Assembly (NCBI RefSeq): GCF_029633865.1
Contig: NC_079211.1
Span: 5,647,118 to 5,711,117, forward strand
Direction of reading: 5' to 3'
Source of the DNA: Lampris incognitus
Taxonomy: Eukaryota > Chordata > Actinopteri > Lampriformes > Lampridae
Length of the DNA stretch: 64,000 nucleotides
Shown here: one piece after another, positions 12,130 to 22,397 of the stretch
How the letters are laid out: the number at the start of each line of letters is the position of its first letter
Position numbering within the stretch: position 1 is the first letter of the stretch
Translations under genes and position numbers: made by a program
The notes under the pieces: generated by a model
Seen by the model: the letters and a program-made list of their open reading frames with translations, nothing else
The model's database searches: none
Told to the model about the DNA's origin: nothing

Positions 12130-12900
12130 CACTCCGTCTCTTCAAGATCTACCCAAACTCACGGTTAACGACGTTAGTCACATTATCCAAGAAGTATGCC
12201 ATACCTCAGTTACCAAAAAGGAGAAGGGCTTCAAACTTTTCCCTACAGGCCTCCATCCCTTGTTTGTGTCTTGCAACTGGGTTCTTGCCCTTAACAGTCT
12301 CTGGAGAAAGAAAAAGAAACTTACCGGTTGACCAACATGTCGGCTTGTATTTGCTGTGTCCTCAGGATAAACGGATGGCTCAGCGTCGGGCTTCAGTTTT
12401 CATGGGTACCAAATACGTCACTTCCAAAATGCCCGCCACCACATTTGTGTCCGAATGACTTGACAGTTTTCTACTGTGTCCGTCATTGCCGTCATGACCA
12501 CCAACACTGCACATCTGAATGAGAGAAAGAGAGCGATACTTGGAAAAAAACATCAATTATTGGTAGCGATCCCTATTTATTACTTTCAACTTTATTTTGT
12601 CCCTTAACTTCTGCAAAGCGTCTACCCCAACTTACTTTTCCTGACATTTATATTTACCTTGTACAAAACCCATACCCATACACCGGAGATAGACTGAAGG
12701 CTTTCAAGAGTACCGATGCCTATCGATACGCAGTTGCAGGATGGGTGAACGACAAAGATATGGCATCTGGAGACAAAACATATTTATCTGATCACAGGAC
12801 ATGCAAGTATGAATTACTTGGACGCTGTAATTGGAATAAATGCCATGAAGCCCCTGATCTACTGTTGCTGTTTTTTCTTTTGTCTTTATAGTCTGTACGC
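12130..12900 (+). pseudogene. Fragments of an ISL2EU accessory (SWIM/YqaJ-type) protein
   Basis: Two plus-strand blocks. At 12150-12250: LPKLTVNDVSHIIQEVCHTS and VTKKEKGFKLFPTG. At 12620-12770: LPQLTFPDIYIYLVQNPYPY, TGDRLKAFKSTDAYRYAVAG and WVNDKDMASGDK. The second strongly recalls the N-terminus of YqaJ/SWIM proteins found beside THAP transposases (FKSxxAYxYxxxGWV). No SWIM CxCxnCxH motif or nuclease domain is visible, so only fragments remain. The block lies left of, and converges with, the minus-strand transposase, mirroring the layout of the nested copy. Family identification is from memory. Confidence 0.5.
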
Positions 12901-12937
12901 ATTCATCTGACATCACTGAACACATGCAAATACCGTG

Positions 12938-12962
12938 TGTATATATATATATATATATATAT
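12938..12962. repeat. TA microsatellite; 12963-13205 otherwise unremarkable
   Basis: Eleven or so TA units within AT-rich sequence, between the two converging copy-A gene fragments. Nothing recognised in the following 240 bases. Confidence 0.9.
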
Positions 12963-13208
12963 AAAACATAGCATACATACTAGATGGCAGACAACTTATG
13001 ATTTTTAACCCCTTCGTAGTTATTCTTTTAAATGGTAGGAGTTATTATGAAATGAATGATGTACTACTGGAGATGTTAAGGTTGCTTTTGTATTAAAAGT
13101 AAACTCTATTACTGTTGGTTTATTTAAAGCCAAATACAATAAGTCACATTTAAAGGTCACATTTATTACCTTGATGTATCAGTTTTACATTTTACATGCA
13201 ACTACTGC

Positions 13209-15051
13209 TTGTCTACCGGTCTATTCTGTGGGGACCACAGATGGGCAAATATTACAAAGAGCACAGCAAACTGTTACCACCTTGTCAGGGGAGGTAGGTT
13301 GTCCTTGAGTGGCTGCTTGGCAGAGAGACAGTGGGATGGTGGTCTGAAGGATGGTGTACTTGTTCCTGCCCAGGCCGATGACTCTTTCCACATGGATCCT
13401 GACGGCAGCCAGTCCCCTTGTTGCTTCTAGTTCCAGAGGATGCAGTTGCTGCTTGGCATTAGTGAATACTGGTATTTTCAATTGTGCACAATACAGGCCA
13501 ACCGTATCTTTGACATTGAAGCCTCAATCTGCAAGAATGACATCTCCTGGTGACAATTTCGCAAGATATCCACAGTTTTCTGTGATGTGCTTGTCGCTTG
13601 TGCGTCCACCCCAGCCATTTGACACAAAGGATATAACACCCTGTTGATATCAGGTATTTTACAGTGTTGTGATGCTTGTACTGGGAGTATGTCTGTGCAT
13701 GAGCTCTCAAGTTCTTTGGCTTCTCTATAAATATCTCAAAACAGTCAATGATAGAAATGCAGTTGCTATAGTTATTCCTGAAACAGATGGGCAGACTGAC
13801 CTGAATTTGTTCTTTTGATGGCCAAATTATAAGTGGTGACAGTCAAACAAACATGACGTCTAATGTACTATTACATATTCTAGCAACACTTGTCTTAGAC
13901 ATACGAAATAAATAGACAAAAACATATTGAGGTAAATTGAGGCTCATTCTCATCAGTGTTAACAGAAAGCTTTGAAAGGGAGTCAGTCTTGGACTAGCTT
14001 TCAAAAATCCTGACAGAAAGGTAAAGACAACCATTAATTTAGTGTAGCTTGGAAGGCCTGTGAGTTCCTGTACCATTTCATCATTTCCTTTAAATGCCTC
14101 TTCGTTGAAAGAAAGCAGATCAACTTTGTCCTTTAGACTATGAACCTCTGCTCTAAGTCGAGCACACTCATTTGTTATTGCTTTGACTGTAGCTTTGCAG
14201 GCTGCATTTGAGCATGGTTCCACAATGCCTGGGCTATGAGTGGCTTGAGAGTTATTGTGCTCACAGTCTGCCTGTACTCCCATGGTGTCGTCGGTGTCAT
14301 CGCTGGTGCTGGAAGGGGCCACAGTCTCATGGTCAGTGTCACTGCTAGGGGCCAAAGTCTCAGTCCTTTCCCGTTTCATCTGCTGGGTGTGCTCAAACCT
14401 ACTGTTGGAATAGATGTTTTTCTGCCGCTGTCCAGCTGAAGTGTGTGCAAACAGGCTGGGTACATAATCAAGGCTCATGGGGTTGTCATTTTTTCTTCCT
14501 AAGCAGACAGAGAGGCAAGAATGGTAGAATATTACATGTGTGCATACCATCAAGATATTGACCAACGTGAGCTAGGTCATTTCCCTTTCATCTTTTTCTC
14601 TCAGGTATTTTCCTCTCTTACTCACCTTTATGCTGCAGGGAAGTACTGTAATGTAGATTTAACAAGAAGGGTGATCTCAGCGCGCATCTGCTGATCGGCA
14701 ATCCGGTGCTTCTCAGTGAGGACAAGCATCAAGGTAGAGAGGAACACTGGAGCAACCCTGGCAGTTGAAGCCTTTTTATTAAGGTGCAAGTGAAAGAAGG
14801 TGAAAAAATGTGCTAAAAGGGAGCTAAAAGATGTAAATAATAATTAGCTAAGTTAAAGGCAAACGTAACTTACCGGTGACAAAGTGTTGACTGCACAATC
14901 TGGAGTTACAAGCTGGCTGCCAGTGGTCCCTTCTGATTGAAGCCAGCAATTTAATCCGCTGATCTAGCTCCTTCGGGATTGAATAAAATTGTAGTCCGGA
15001 GTTTCTCTGACAACTGTTGTTACAGCCAACAGCACAACATATCCCGGGCAT
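13209..15051 (-). pseudogene. Decayed THAP-domain DDE transposase (ISL2EU-type, copy A)
   Basis: Exon 1 (15051-14874): MPGICCAVGCNNSCQRNSG, FYSIPKELDQRIKLL, HWQPACNSRLCSQHFVTG, a C2CH THAP finger, followed by donor GTAAGT. The acceptor at about 14498 (TCTGCTTAG on minus) joins exon 2 in frame as RKNDNPMSLDYVPSLF, the usual THAP continuation. A charged linker, a coiled coil (CARLRAEVHSLKDKVDLL) and an HTH_Tnp_4 block (ELTGLPSYTKLMVVFTFLSG, LNLPQYVFVYLFRMSKTSVA) follow. The DDE part is in pieces: IDCFEIFIEKP (first D), then GDVILAD followed by TGA (13526-13524) where R is expected before GF (second D), and RIHVERVIGLGRNKYTILQT (catalytic E). Ends near CALCNICPSVV at 13225. Several frameshifts. 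Same architecture and intron position as the nested copy at 16686. Confidence 0.85.
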
Positions 15052-15189
15052 ATTGTATGAACTTTTTTTTGTGTGTCTAGAGAATCTAGAATCACAACTA
15101 GTCTACTCTGGCAGTAGTGGTTGTGCAGCTGTGACCCGGACACAAAAATGGCGGCGCTAAAACACAGTGATGTCACAGGGTATCCATGA

Positions 15190-15390
15190 ATAAGTTTTGT
15201 GGCAAAACCCATTTGTTTTAGTGATACATTTTCAAAATGGTGCTCTTGAAAATGGCTACTGCAAGCCCACATTTTCTCTGGAAGATTGCCTGGGATATTA
15301 CGATTTTTCCACATAAACTGCACTCATTTGTCTTGGACCGTTTCTCCTTTTGTAAATTTGCAGCCGAAAACGAAACACATTTCTGCCACC
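15190..15390 (-). pseudogene. Second THAP-finger fragment upstream of copy A
   Basis: Minus strand: RNIPGNLPEKMWACSSHFQE then HHFENVSLKQMGFATKLI. The CSxHF...F...GFATKLI pattern is the second half of a THAP domain. Upstream CFVFGCKFTKGETVQ may be its first half. Too short to assign; probably a remnant of a different THAP element. Confidence 0.5.
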
Positions 15391-15887
15391 GTTTTGAAAG
15401 TATTGAAACTTATAGCTGGCAAAATTACAATAAGTAGATACACCTGGCTTCTCCACTGTCTCGCGTCACCAAAGCAGGTGCACATAATATGTAAAACGCC
15501 ACCCTGTCTATCAACGGGATTGGTTCCTTAGGTTTGTGACGTATGAAATCCTGCCTGACGGAATCCTTTTTTCTTCTTCTTGAGACTGTGCTTGGTACAC
15601 TGCAGTTTCAAAGTAGATAACCTCAGCCGTAGTGTTGACTGCATATTTTGATCTTGACATGTCTTGTAACATTACTCTAACACCACATGGACATGTTAAC
15701 AAGGTTAAAAACTTGATTTTCATCGGAGGGCGTCTTTAAGAGCTTCTTCATCTTAAAGGTTTTTTTCTATCTCTCTTTCCTGTTGCCTGTAAGGCCACGT
15801 TTTCTTGCCTTTTACAAGCAATCAGTTAGCTGCATAGCGCTGACAGACAGGAATATGATCATTGACAGTTTGGATTCAAATTCTCTG

Positions 15888-15951
15888 TCAAAGTCAAAGC
15901 ATCTTTATTGTCCCTTACAGGGAAATTAGTTTGCAGCCAGTATGTATAAAA
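15888..15951 (-). pseudogene. 3' tail of CR1/Rex1-like LINE, left of the hAT insertion
   Basis: On the minus strand this reads CTGTAAGGGACAATAAAGAT then GCTTTGACTTTGACAG, the short 3' terminus typical of CR1-clade LINEs in fish. It ends at the hAT target duplication GTATAAAA (15944-15951), whose other copy (22907-22914) starts the rest of the LINE. Confidence 0.7.
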
Positions 15952-16215
15952 TACTGCTGTCACATTATATTCGAATATCGAATTTAATTTCGAATTTGCA
16001 TAAAAACGCGAGATTCGAACGTAAATGGGGAAATTCGAATTAAATAAATAAATAAATAAATACATTGATTGTACTTTAAAATTATTAATTAATCAATGTC
16101 AAAAATGCCGAAAGTAGGCTATGGCAAGAATTCCAGCTCTAATTACCCATAAGTCCATTACCCATAAGTCCATGGAGCGGAAACGTAGGCCTAGGCTGCA
16201 GCCAGAAACGAGAAA

Positions 16216-16592
16216 ATGGAGGAATTTGGTGCTGCCGACAACGAGCCCGATGATCAGCATACCAGAAAGATCGTCACTCCAGAGAATCTTAGGAGTGCGA
16301 TTTGGAAACAATTTGGTTTTTGGACTGTAAATGGAAAGACTGAAAACAAGGACAAGGTAATATGCAAACTATGTGAGCGTGAACTAGCATACCATAGTTC
16401 CACGACCAACCTACATGCAGTTCCATCATCCGGCCGAATACAAAGAACTGCAGGACCCTGCTGGTGCGTCTGCTCTGCTAAACAACCCAGGCTGACAACG
16501 TTTTTCTCACCTTCAGCTGCTCTGTCCTCTACACGAAAAGAGGCGATCACTTCACAACTCACCAAATTCATACGTAAAGACATGCGGCCTAT
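16216..16592 (+). pseudogene. hAT transposase N-terminus with BED zinc finger
   Basis: The frame starts MEEFGAADNEPDDQHTRKI and contains a BED-type finger: SAIWKQFGFWTVNGK, CKLCERELAYHSSTTNLHA (C-x2-C then H). The expected HxxxH end is shifted by an indel near 16420. After further frameshifted sequence, SQLTKFIRKDMRPI reaches the junction at 16592, where the ISL2EU element is inserted. Product: the DNA-binding end of a ZBED-type hAT transposase. It continues at 20930. Confidence 0.8.
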
Positions 16593-17631
16593 TCGCGTCT
16601 TAAGCTATGACGTAGGCACGTCCCTGTTGCGTAGGCGCGCGCGCGCGCGCGAATTTGTTTCCGGCTCCATCGACTTGTTGACAATATGCCTCACTGCTGT
16701 GTCCCCCTTTGTTTAAATCGATCAGAGAGTAAAACTGAGACGAAACTGTCTTTCTATCGCTTTCCTCCGAAAGACAAAGATAAGAAGAGGTGGCTGCAGT
16801 TAATACGGTAAGTTGCTATTGAAGAAATGCATTGAAAATCGAAGTTTGGCGCCGACTTTTGTGCTAAGTGCAGACGAGCTACTCTGCACTGCAGACTAGC
16901 TACTACCGGTAGCTACCCTCTTGTTACCGAAATCCACGTTACATACTAGACCGGTATTTAGATTTTTAGCTAATTCAACAAGCGAGGATCAATATATGTG
17001 CTTTTCCATATGTTTTTCTGCTCAATAAGGCTTTAATCAGAGTGTAGTGGAGGGTAAACAAGCATCGGTTAGCCACTTATATTGTTACTACTACAACCCT
17101 GTCTGTGAAGACATACAGTTACTGTAAGCAAGCATTATGTCAGCTACACACTCGGAAAACTGCATTATTCTATGCATTGTTAGCCCATGATTATCTAAAA
17201 CGAGATGATGCATCTCAAGGGGATTATCATTAAAGAGACTTGGAGTAAATGCATGAATAAGCAGGGGTACATAACGTTAGATAGTCCAGGTGAATGTGCT
17301 GTTTCTGCCTGTTTTGTTACAGTAGTTTCACTTCTGACTTTTCCCATATAAATCAAACAATGAAACTTCATATCTACAAAAAATAATGTTTCTGTAGGGA
17401 GACTGACATCTAATTCTAAAGCCTTACTATGTAACCTTTCCTTTATGAAAAGGCTATGAAAAGGCTATAATATTTGCCCCCCCCCAAAAAAAATCTGTAT
17501 TGTATAGTATGTGAATACAATATAACTTGCCCAATCTGTATGGTAGACTGTTTGTATAATATCATTATACAATCTTTACAGTAGAGTATGTTAACACAAT
17601 AGAAATTGTGTTTTAAATAATTGATGGTTAA

Positions 17632-17956
17632 AGTGGCATTCTTTAACTTTTTTTATAAAAAATAAAGTTGATTTTGGTCACAATTTACCACTATCTTTCA
17701 CTGAAGGAGGTAACAGAGGACTGATTTAGCCTATTTCCCATTCACAAATCCTTCACCATCTGTTACAATGCCCATGTTTGTGACTGTGTCTAACCAGACA
17801 CAGACACAAAAATGGGCATTGTAGCAGATGCTGAAGATTTCATGAATGGGAAATAGGCTGAATTAGTACAGTGTTACCTCCTTCAGTGAAAGATAGTGGT
17901 TAATCTTGACCAAAATCAACTTTATTTTTTATCGAAAAAAGTTAAAGAATGCTACT
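17632..17956. mobile_element. Foldback MITE, 325 bp, TTAA-flanked, inside the transposase intron
   Basis: The two halves are inverted copies (AGTGGCATTCTTTAAC... against AGTAGCATTCTTTAAC...) with arms of about 150 bp and a short centre near 17785-17800. TTAA lies at both ends (17628-17631 and 17957-17960). TTAA targets are used by Kolobok and piggyBac elements; the ends do not begin CCC, so Kolobok-like is the better guess. It sits in intron 1 of the ISL2EU transposase gene, near the acceptor. Confidence 0.85.
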
Positions 17957-18263
17957 TTAATTGTTCAAATCCAGGGCAGACGATAAGTTACAATGCAGCT
18001 TCAAGTTTTCATTGCCAATCATTTCTAAATCTCTCATTCTTTTTTTTTTTTACAGGCGTGATGGCTTTACACCAAGCCCCTGCTCAAGGGTGTGCAGTTG
18101 GCATTTTCCAAATGGCAAAGCTGCTGGCCCATCACGTTTTGCTTGGAACGAGGGGAAGACTTTCCCAGGCCACCTCAGCCTTCCACACAAGAAGAGAAAA
18201 ACAGTACCACTCCCTCCCAGTGGTGAAGAAGGGACAAATGAACTTGAATTACAAAATTCTGAC

Positions 18264-18500
18264 ATTGCAACCGCAGAGCCCCCTAGTACTTCAGACAACC
18301 CAACCGCAGAGACCCCTAGTACTTCAGACAACCCAACCGCAGACACCCCTAGTACTTCAGACAACCCAACCGCAGACACCCCTAATACTTCAGACAACCC
18401 AACCGCAGACACCCCTGGTACTTCAGACAACCCAACCGCAGACACCCCTAGTACTTCAGACAACCCAACCGCAGACACCCCTCGTACTTCAGACAACCCT
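18264..18500 (+). repeat. 33-bp coding minisatellite in the transposase linker
   Basis: About seven to eight copies of a 33-bp unit (CCCCTAGTACTTCAGACAAC plus CCAACCGCAGACA) encoding an 11-residue T/S/P/D-rich repeat between THAP domain and coiled coil. Copies differ at one or two positions (S/N/G/R after TP; E or D). Length stays a multiple of three, so the frame survives expansion. Confidence 0.93.
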
Positions 18501-19887
18501 TTTAACAGTGTTGCGCTGCTAGAGATAGAGGTTGACATGTTGAGAAGAGAGAATGAAAAATTGAAAAGAGAATTGGAGAAACAAAAACAGACCTTTTCCT
18601 TCAGCCAAATATCTTCCAATCGTGTCAAAGTAAAATATTTCACTGGCTTACCAGATGTTGCTACCGTCCTGGTTTTGGAAGCACTCTTATCTAAGTTTGA
18701 GCTACAATATCATTCGAATTGGACAGTCCAGTCTATGCCACTAGTCGATCAGTTGCTACTGACTTTGATGAAGCTCAAACTTAATTCTGGTCATGAAGAC
18801 CTTGCAACCAGGTTTAATTGCAGTACAGCCACAGTTACCAACATTTTTATCACCATTGTCAGTGCCCTGTATGACATTTTATATGTTGGTATGCTTGAGA
18901 ACAACATCCCCTCCATAGAGAAGAACCAGGCATCGTTGCCAGAGTGTTTCCGTCCATTTCCTAACTGTAGGATTGTGCTCGATTGCACAGAGTTAGCAGT
19001 CTCCAGGACAGAGAGGCTTGACAAACAGAATCATTTATGGAGCCAGTACAAAAAACGGACCACACAACACACAAAGCCTTAATAGGTGTGGCTCCTAATG
19101 GAGTGATAACATTTGTCAGTGACTATTATGGTGGAAGTGCCTCAGACAAGGCTATTACATTAGATTCTGGAGTTCTCAATCATCTATGCCCAGGAGACAT
19201 GGTGATGGCAGATAAAGGCTTCACAATCCGGGACATCTTGCCAGAAGGGGTTTCACTCAACATCCCGTCTTTCCTTGTTAATGGACAGTTCACACAAGAA
19301 GAAGTTAAGAAAAACAAACTCATATCCAGTGCTAGGATCCATGTGGAGCGCTCCATTCAGAGGTTGAAATTGTTCAACATTTTGGACAATATCCCATATC
19401 AGTTCACTAAAAACATAAACAAAATACTGAAAGTGTGCGCGTGTCTTACCAACCTACAAACACCAATTCTTCGGGAAATAGCATGAAATGACTTGAATAA
19501 ATGTAAGCAGAATCAGATTCATGTATTTATACTTTTAATAAAGTAATACTGAATTAAGAACACTGCTTGATTTTTTTAATCAAAACACATTTGTAACAAA
19601 ATGCATAGTGCAAAAACTAATGTCACTGTAAAAAGTATAAAATGCAAAACATCAACATTGGTAACAAAATGCATAGTGCAAAAACTACTGTCAACGTAAA
19701 GAAGAGGATCACCATATGATGAATACAACATTTAAATATGCAAATTTGCATATTTAAATGATAATGATGTACCGTGCATGTTCACATCATGTATACTTTA
19801 CATTACTTAACCACTTATCCAACCCATATGGTTGGACAGAGTCCTTCAGGGCTCTAAGTGTCTTGTGTTTTATGTTATTATGTTATG

Positions 19888-20060
19888 CTCTCCTCGAACC
19901 ATCACCTTAACGTGGTGGAGAGGTTTGAGTGACCCCATGAATCCCGAGAGCTATGTTGTCTGTAGCCTTGCGCTACTGTAGGGTCACACATGGCAAACTG
20001 GTCTAGGAGGGAACAGACTAAGAATGGTTCAAGAGCTGTGAAGAGTTGTGCCCCACAGTC
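19888..20060 (+). repeat. Fragment of a fish LINE 5' region
   Basis: CTCCTCGAACCATCACCTTA and CGTGGTGGAGAGGTTTGAGT, then CCCGAGAGCTATGTTGTCTG, are sequences I recall as the 5' part of a very common teleost non-LTR element. No coding content. The rest of 19490-20640 shows short local repeats (GTAACAAAATGCATAGTGCA occurs at 19592 and 19661) and nothing else recognised. Confidence 0.5.
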
Positions 20061-20655
20061 CTTAAATACGCACAAAGGTTTAAATTTGATTAATTTGATT
20101 AATTAAATTTAATTAAAACCCTTGGCAAACTCGTCTGAGGATGACTAAATGAATGCTGGGGTTCATGTGGTTAAGACCATTCTTCTAATATTACATGTTT
20201 CCAAACATTTTGGACAAAATAGAACATTTTACATCAAGGTGCCCAGAGATTTCCTGGTGCCCAGCTGACCTGTATCCAACGTGGCCTATAACGTTAATAA
20301 GAAACAGATCGTAGCACACATGGTAGCCCTAAAATGGCTGTGATCTTACATGTAAGTCTATATTTCATTAATTCCTAATATGTATTTTAAATTCATTAAA
20401 CCTTTACAGCGTTACAGTATGTACGATCATAGCCATTCTGGAGCTAGACACATGAAAAGCTAGCCTTGGATCCAAGAACGTCAGAGTTATTTTAACAAGT
20501 CAAACGTCGGAAAACAATTATCTACCGACAAAATAAAGCACTGGCAGTCTTTATCCAAGGCTTATGAATCGCCAGTAAACGTGGGATATAACATCAGAAG
20601 CCAGAATACCCAACATTACCAAGCTAACGCTAGCTAACCCTGTTAGCTCACTCAC

Positions 20656-20824
20656 CTCAACCTGATAAACTTTCTGTTTCATGGAAGCCTGTACCTTGCC
20701 TTTTATAATGCCCCCTGAAACATTTACGTTCACAACTCTATCTGAATTGAAAGCATTGAGACCCTTTTTCAGGTTCGTCTTTAAAAAAAGACGTTAATGT
20801 AAATATATTTACGGGTTCAGACAT
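20656..20824 (-). pseudogene. First exon of the ISL2EU accessory (SWIM/YqaJ-type) gene, frameshifted
   Basis: From ATG at 20824: MSEPVNIFTLTSFFKDEPEK. The frame reaches a stop (FQFR*) and continues in another frame as VVNVNVSGGIIKGKVQASMK then KVYQVE, ending at a donor GTGAGTGAG (20655 downward). The GGxIxGKVxASMKxxxYxV pattern resembles the N-terminal part of the second, YqaJ-type protein of ISL2EU elements, as I recall it. The remaining exons are not visible between 19490 and 20650, which instead holds a LINE fragment, so this gene is probably deleted. Transcribed towards the transposase gene (convergent). Confidence 0.5.
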
Positions 20825-20929
20825 ATTGTTTTGAGTGGAAAATAATGCAGTGAGATTCCCCAAGGCACCGGAAGTATAACCCCGCCCACACGTGACGTCG
20901 CGTCGTGACGTCGTGCTTAAGAGCCGAAT

Positions 20930-22397
20930 AAGCATCGTGGAAGGTGGAGGCTTTAAAGATTTCTCCGTGAAATTGAGCCACGTTACACTATCCCGAGCAG
21001 AACCACAATAACTAAAAACATTGTGAAACTCTACGATACTACTCGTGAAAATGTACGCCAGATACTAAGCGATAAGGAAATTGCACTCACTACAGATGGG
21101 TGGACGTCTGTAGCCACAGACTCTTATGTTACAGTTACAGCACACGTAATGTGGGAGGCATGGGAACTGAACGATTTTGTCCTACAAACGAAAGACTTGA
21201 GAAGTAGCCACACTGCAGAAAATGTCGCGGAGTGTATTTCTGGCACACTGAGGGATTTTCACATTCCCCGTGAATCGGTGATCGCAGTCACAACAGACAA
21301 TGCACATAACTATGTGCATGCAGCTGTGGAGAGGTACCTCGATACCGTTAACATACCTTGCATGGCACATACAATCAATCTAGCTGTACGTAAAGGGCTA
21401 GACGTCAGAACCATAGACACGACACTTAGCAGGCTAAAGAAAGCAGCCGCACATTTCGGCAGGTCACCTACCGACAGCTACCTATTGGAGGATAAACAGC
21501 CTTTGCTGGGCTTGAAAACTGATAAATTAATTAACGATTGCATCACGCGATGGAATAGTACATATGAAATGATCTGCAGGGCATCGGAACAACAGGCAGC
21601 TGTTGCAGCTGTAATATTTGAGAAAAAATGGTCAAATCTCGAACTAACCACAACTGAATGGTCCATGGTCGAACAGATGCGTGAAATACTTAGACCGTTC
21701 AAGATTGCGACTGAGGCTTTGTCAACTAACAAATATCCCACAGCTTCTGCTGCACTGCCTTTACAGCATGTACTACTGTGTCAACTTGGCTCACCCATTC
21801 CTAATGCAATGCCCAGCTTGAGAGAAATGACCGCAAAGATCGACACAGATTTGAATAAGCGTTATGACAAAAATAACGAAGCAACATTCATGTTATTGAA
21901 TAAAGCAGCATACCTGGATCCCCGCTTTCATAGTTTAATGCATTTATCAGAGGAACAGAAGGACCAAGTGCACGCAAACATTAAAGAAGAAATGGCCGTG
22001 AGATTTGAAAGTGGGACAGATGAGCATTCGTTAAGCTCAGACACTCACGCACGAAAAACGGCCCTGACGGCAATGGGCGATCTGTTTGGAGAAACATACA
22101 AGGGAAGGGGCGAGACGAGAGACGACCAAGAAAATGTACTGCACCAAGAGATGTGGTCCTGCCGAAGAGAGACAACGATGCCAGCAGACAGCAATCCTCT
22201 TCTATGGTGGAAGACGCTGGGTAGCGCAAAATATCCCCACCTGGCGCAGCTTGCAAGAAAGTAGCTGAGTGTTCCCGGGACATCAGTGCGTTCTGAGCGA
22301 GTCTTTTCCACAGCTGGGAATATTGTTAACAAGAAGCGCTCCGCTCTTGACACTGAACACGTTAACCAGTTGATATTCCTGGTGAATAATTTGTAGC
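20930..22397 (+). pseudogene. hAT transposase catalytic domain and dimerisation tail
   Basis: Begins SIVEGGGFKDF right after the nested element, shifts frame near 20975-21020, then is open for 413 codons from 21023: KLYDTTRENVRQILSD, LTTDGWTSVATDSYVTVTAH (first catalytic D), VTTDNAHNYVHA (second D), CMAHTINLAVRKGL, TRWNSTYEM, and AAYLDPRFHSL. A TAG at 22262-22264 interrupts it just before the C-terminal dimerisation motif, VRSERVFSTAGNIVNKKRSA and LDTEHVNQLIFLVNNL, which ends at 22397. The combination is typical of ZBED/hobo-Ac-Tam3 transposases. Disabled by the nested insertion, the frameshift and the stop. Relatively few lesions suggest a not very old copy. Confidence 0.9.

Larger units (their letters stand above)
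16686..19486 (+). pseudogene. THAP-domain DDE transposase of the nested ISL2EU element (one frameshift)
   Basis: Exon 1 (16686-16807) starts MPHCCVPLCLNRSESK and ends before GTAAGT. The acceptor TTTTTTTTTTTACAG ends at 18055, and exon 2 resumes RRDGFTPSPCSRVCSWHF, completing a C2CH THAP zinc finger across a 1,248-bp intron. Next come eight tandem copies of an 11-residue unit (TADTPSTSDNP; 18264-18500), a coiled coil (EIEVDMLRRENEKLKREL), and an HTH_Tnp_4-like region (FTGLPDVATVLVLEALLSKF, ATRFNCSTATVTNIF). The DDE_Tnp_4 catalytic residues are visible: IVLDCTE, DMVMADKGFTI, RIHVERSIQRLK. A single frameshift near 19055-19075 (net five extra bases fits the conserved YKxxTxxKxLIG spacing) breaks it before KALIGVAPNGVI. 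Ends LREIA. Otherwise very well preserved. Confidence 0.9.
16593..20927 (+). mobile_element. ISL2EU-type THAP transposon, 4,335 bp, inserted in hAT
   Basis: Left end TCGCGTCTTAAGC and right end (reverse complement) TCGGCTCTTAAGC are related inverted repeats, followed by GACGT on both sides. AT at 16591-16592 and 20928-20929 is the target duplication. Removing the element and one AT rejoins the hAT frame as RPI-SIVEGGG. It carries convergent genes: a THAP/DDE transposase on plus (16686-19486) and the start of an accessory gene on minus (20824-20656). ISL2EU elements are known to encode a THAP-bearing DDE transposase plus a YqaJ-type protein. Confidence 0.85.

Noticed and set aside
18050-18643. 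197-codon minus-strand frame with LSEVLGVSAVG repeats
   Set aside because: Antisense reading of the 33-bp repeat in the THAP transposase.
16591-20930. TA as the ISL2EU target duplication
   Set aside because: TA also flanks the element at a shifted position, but only AT restores the hAT reading frame on removal.
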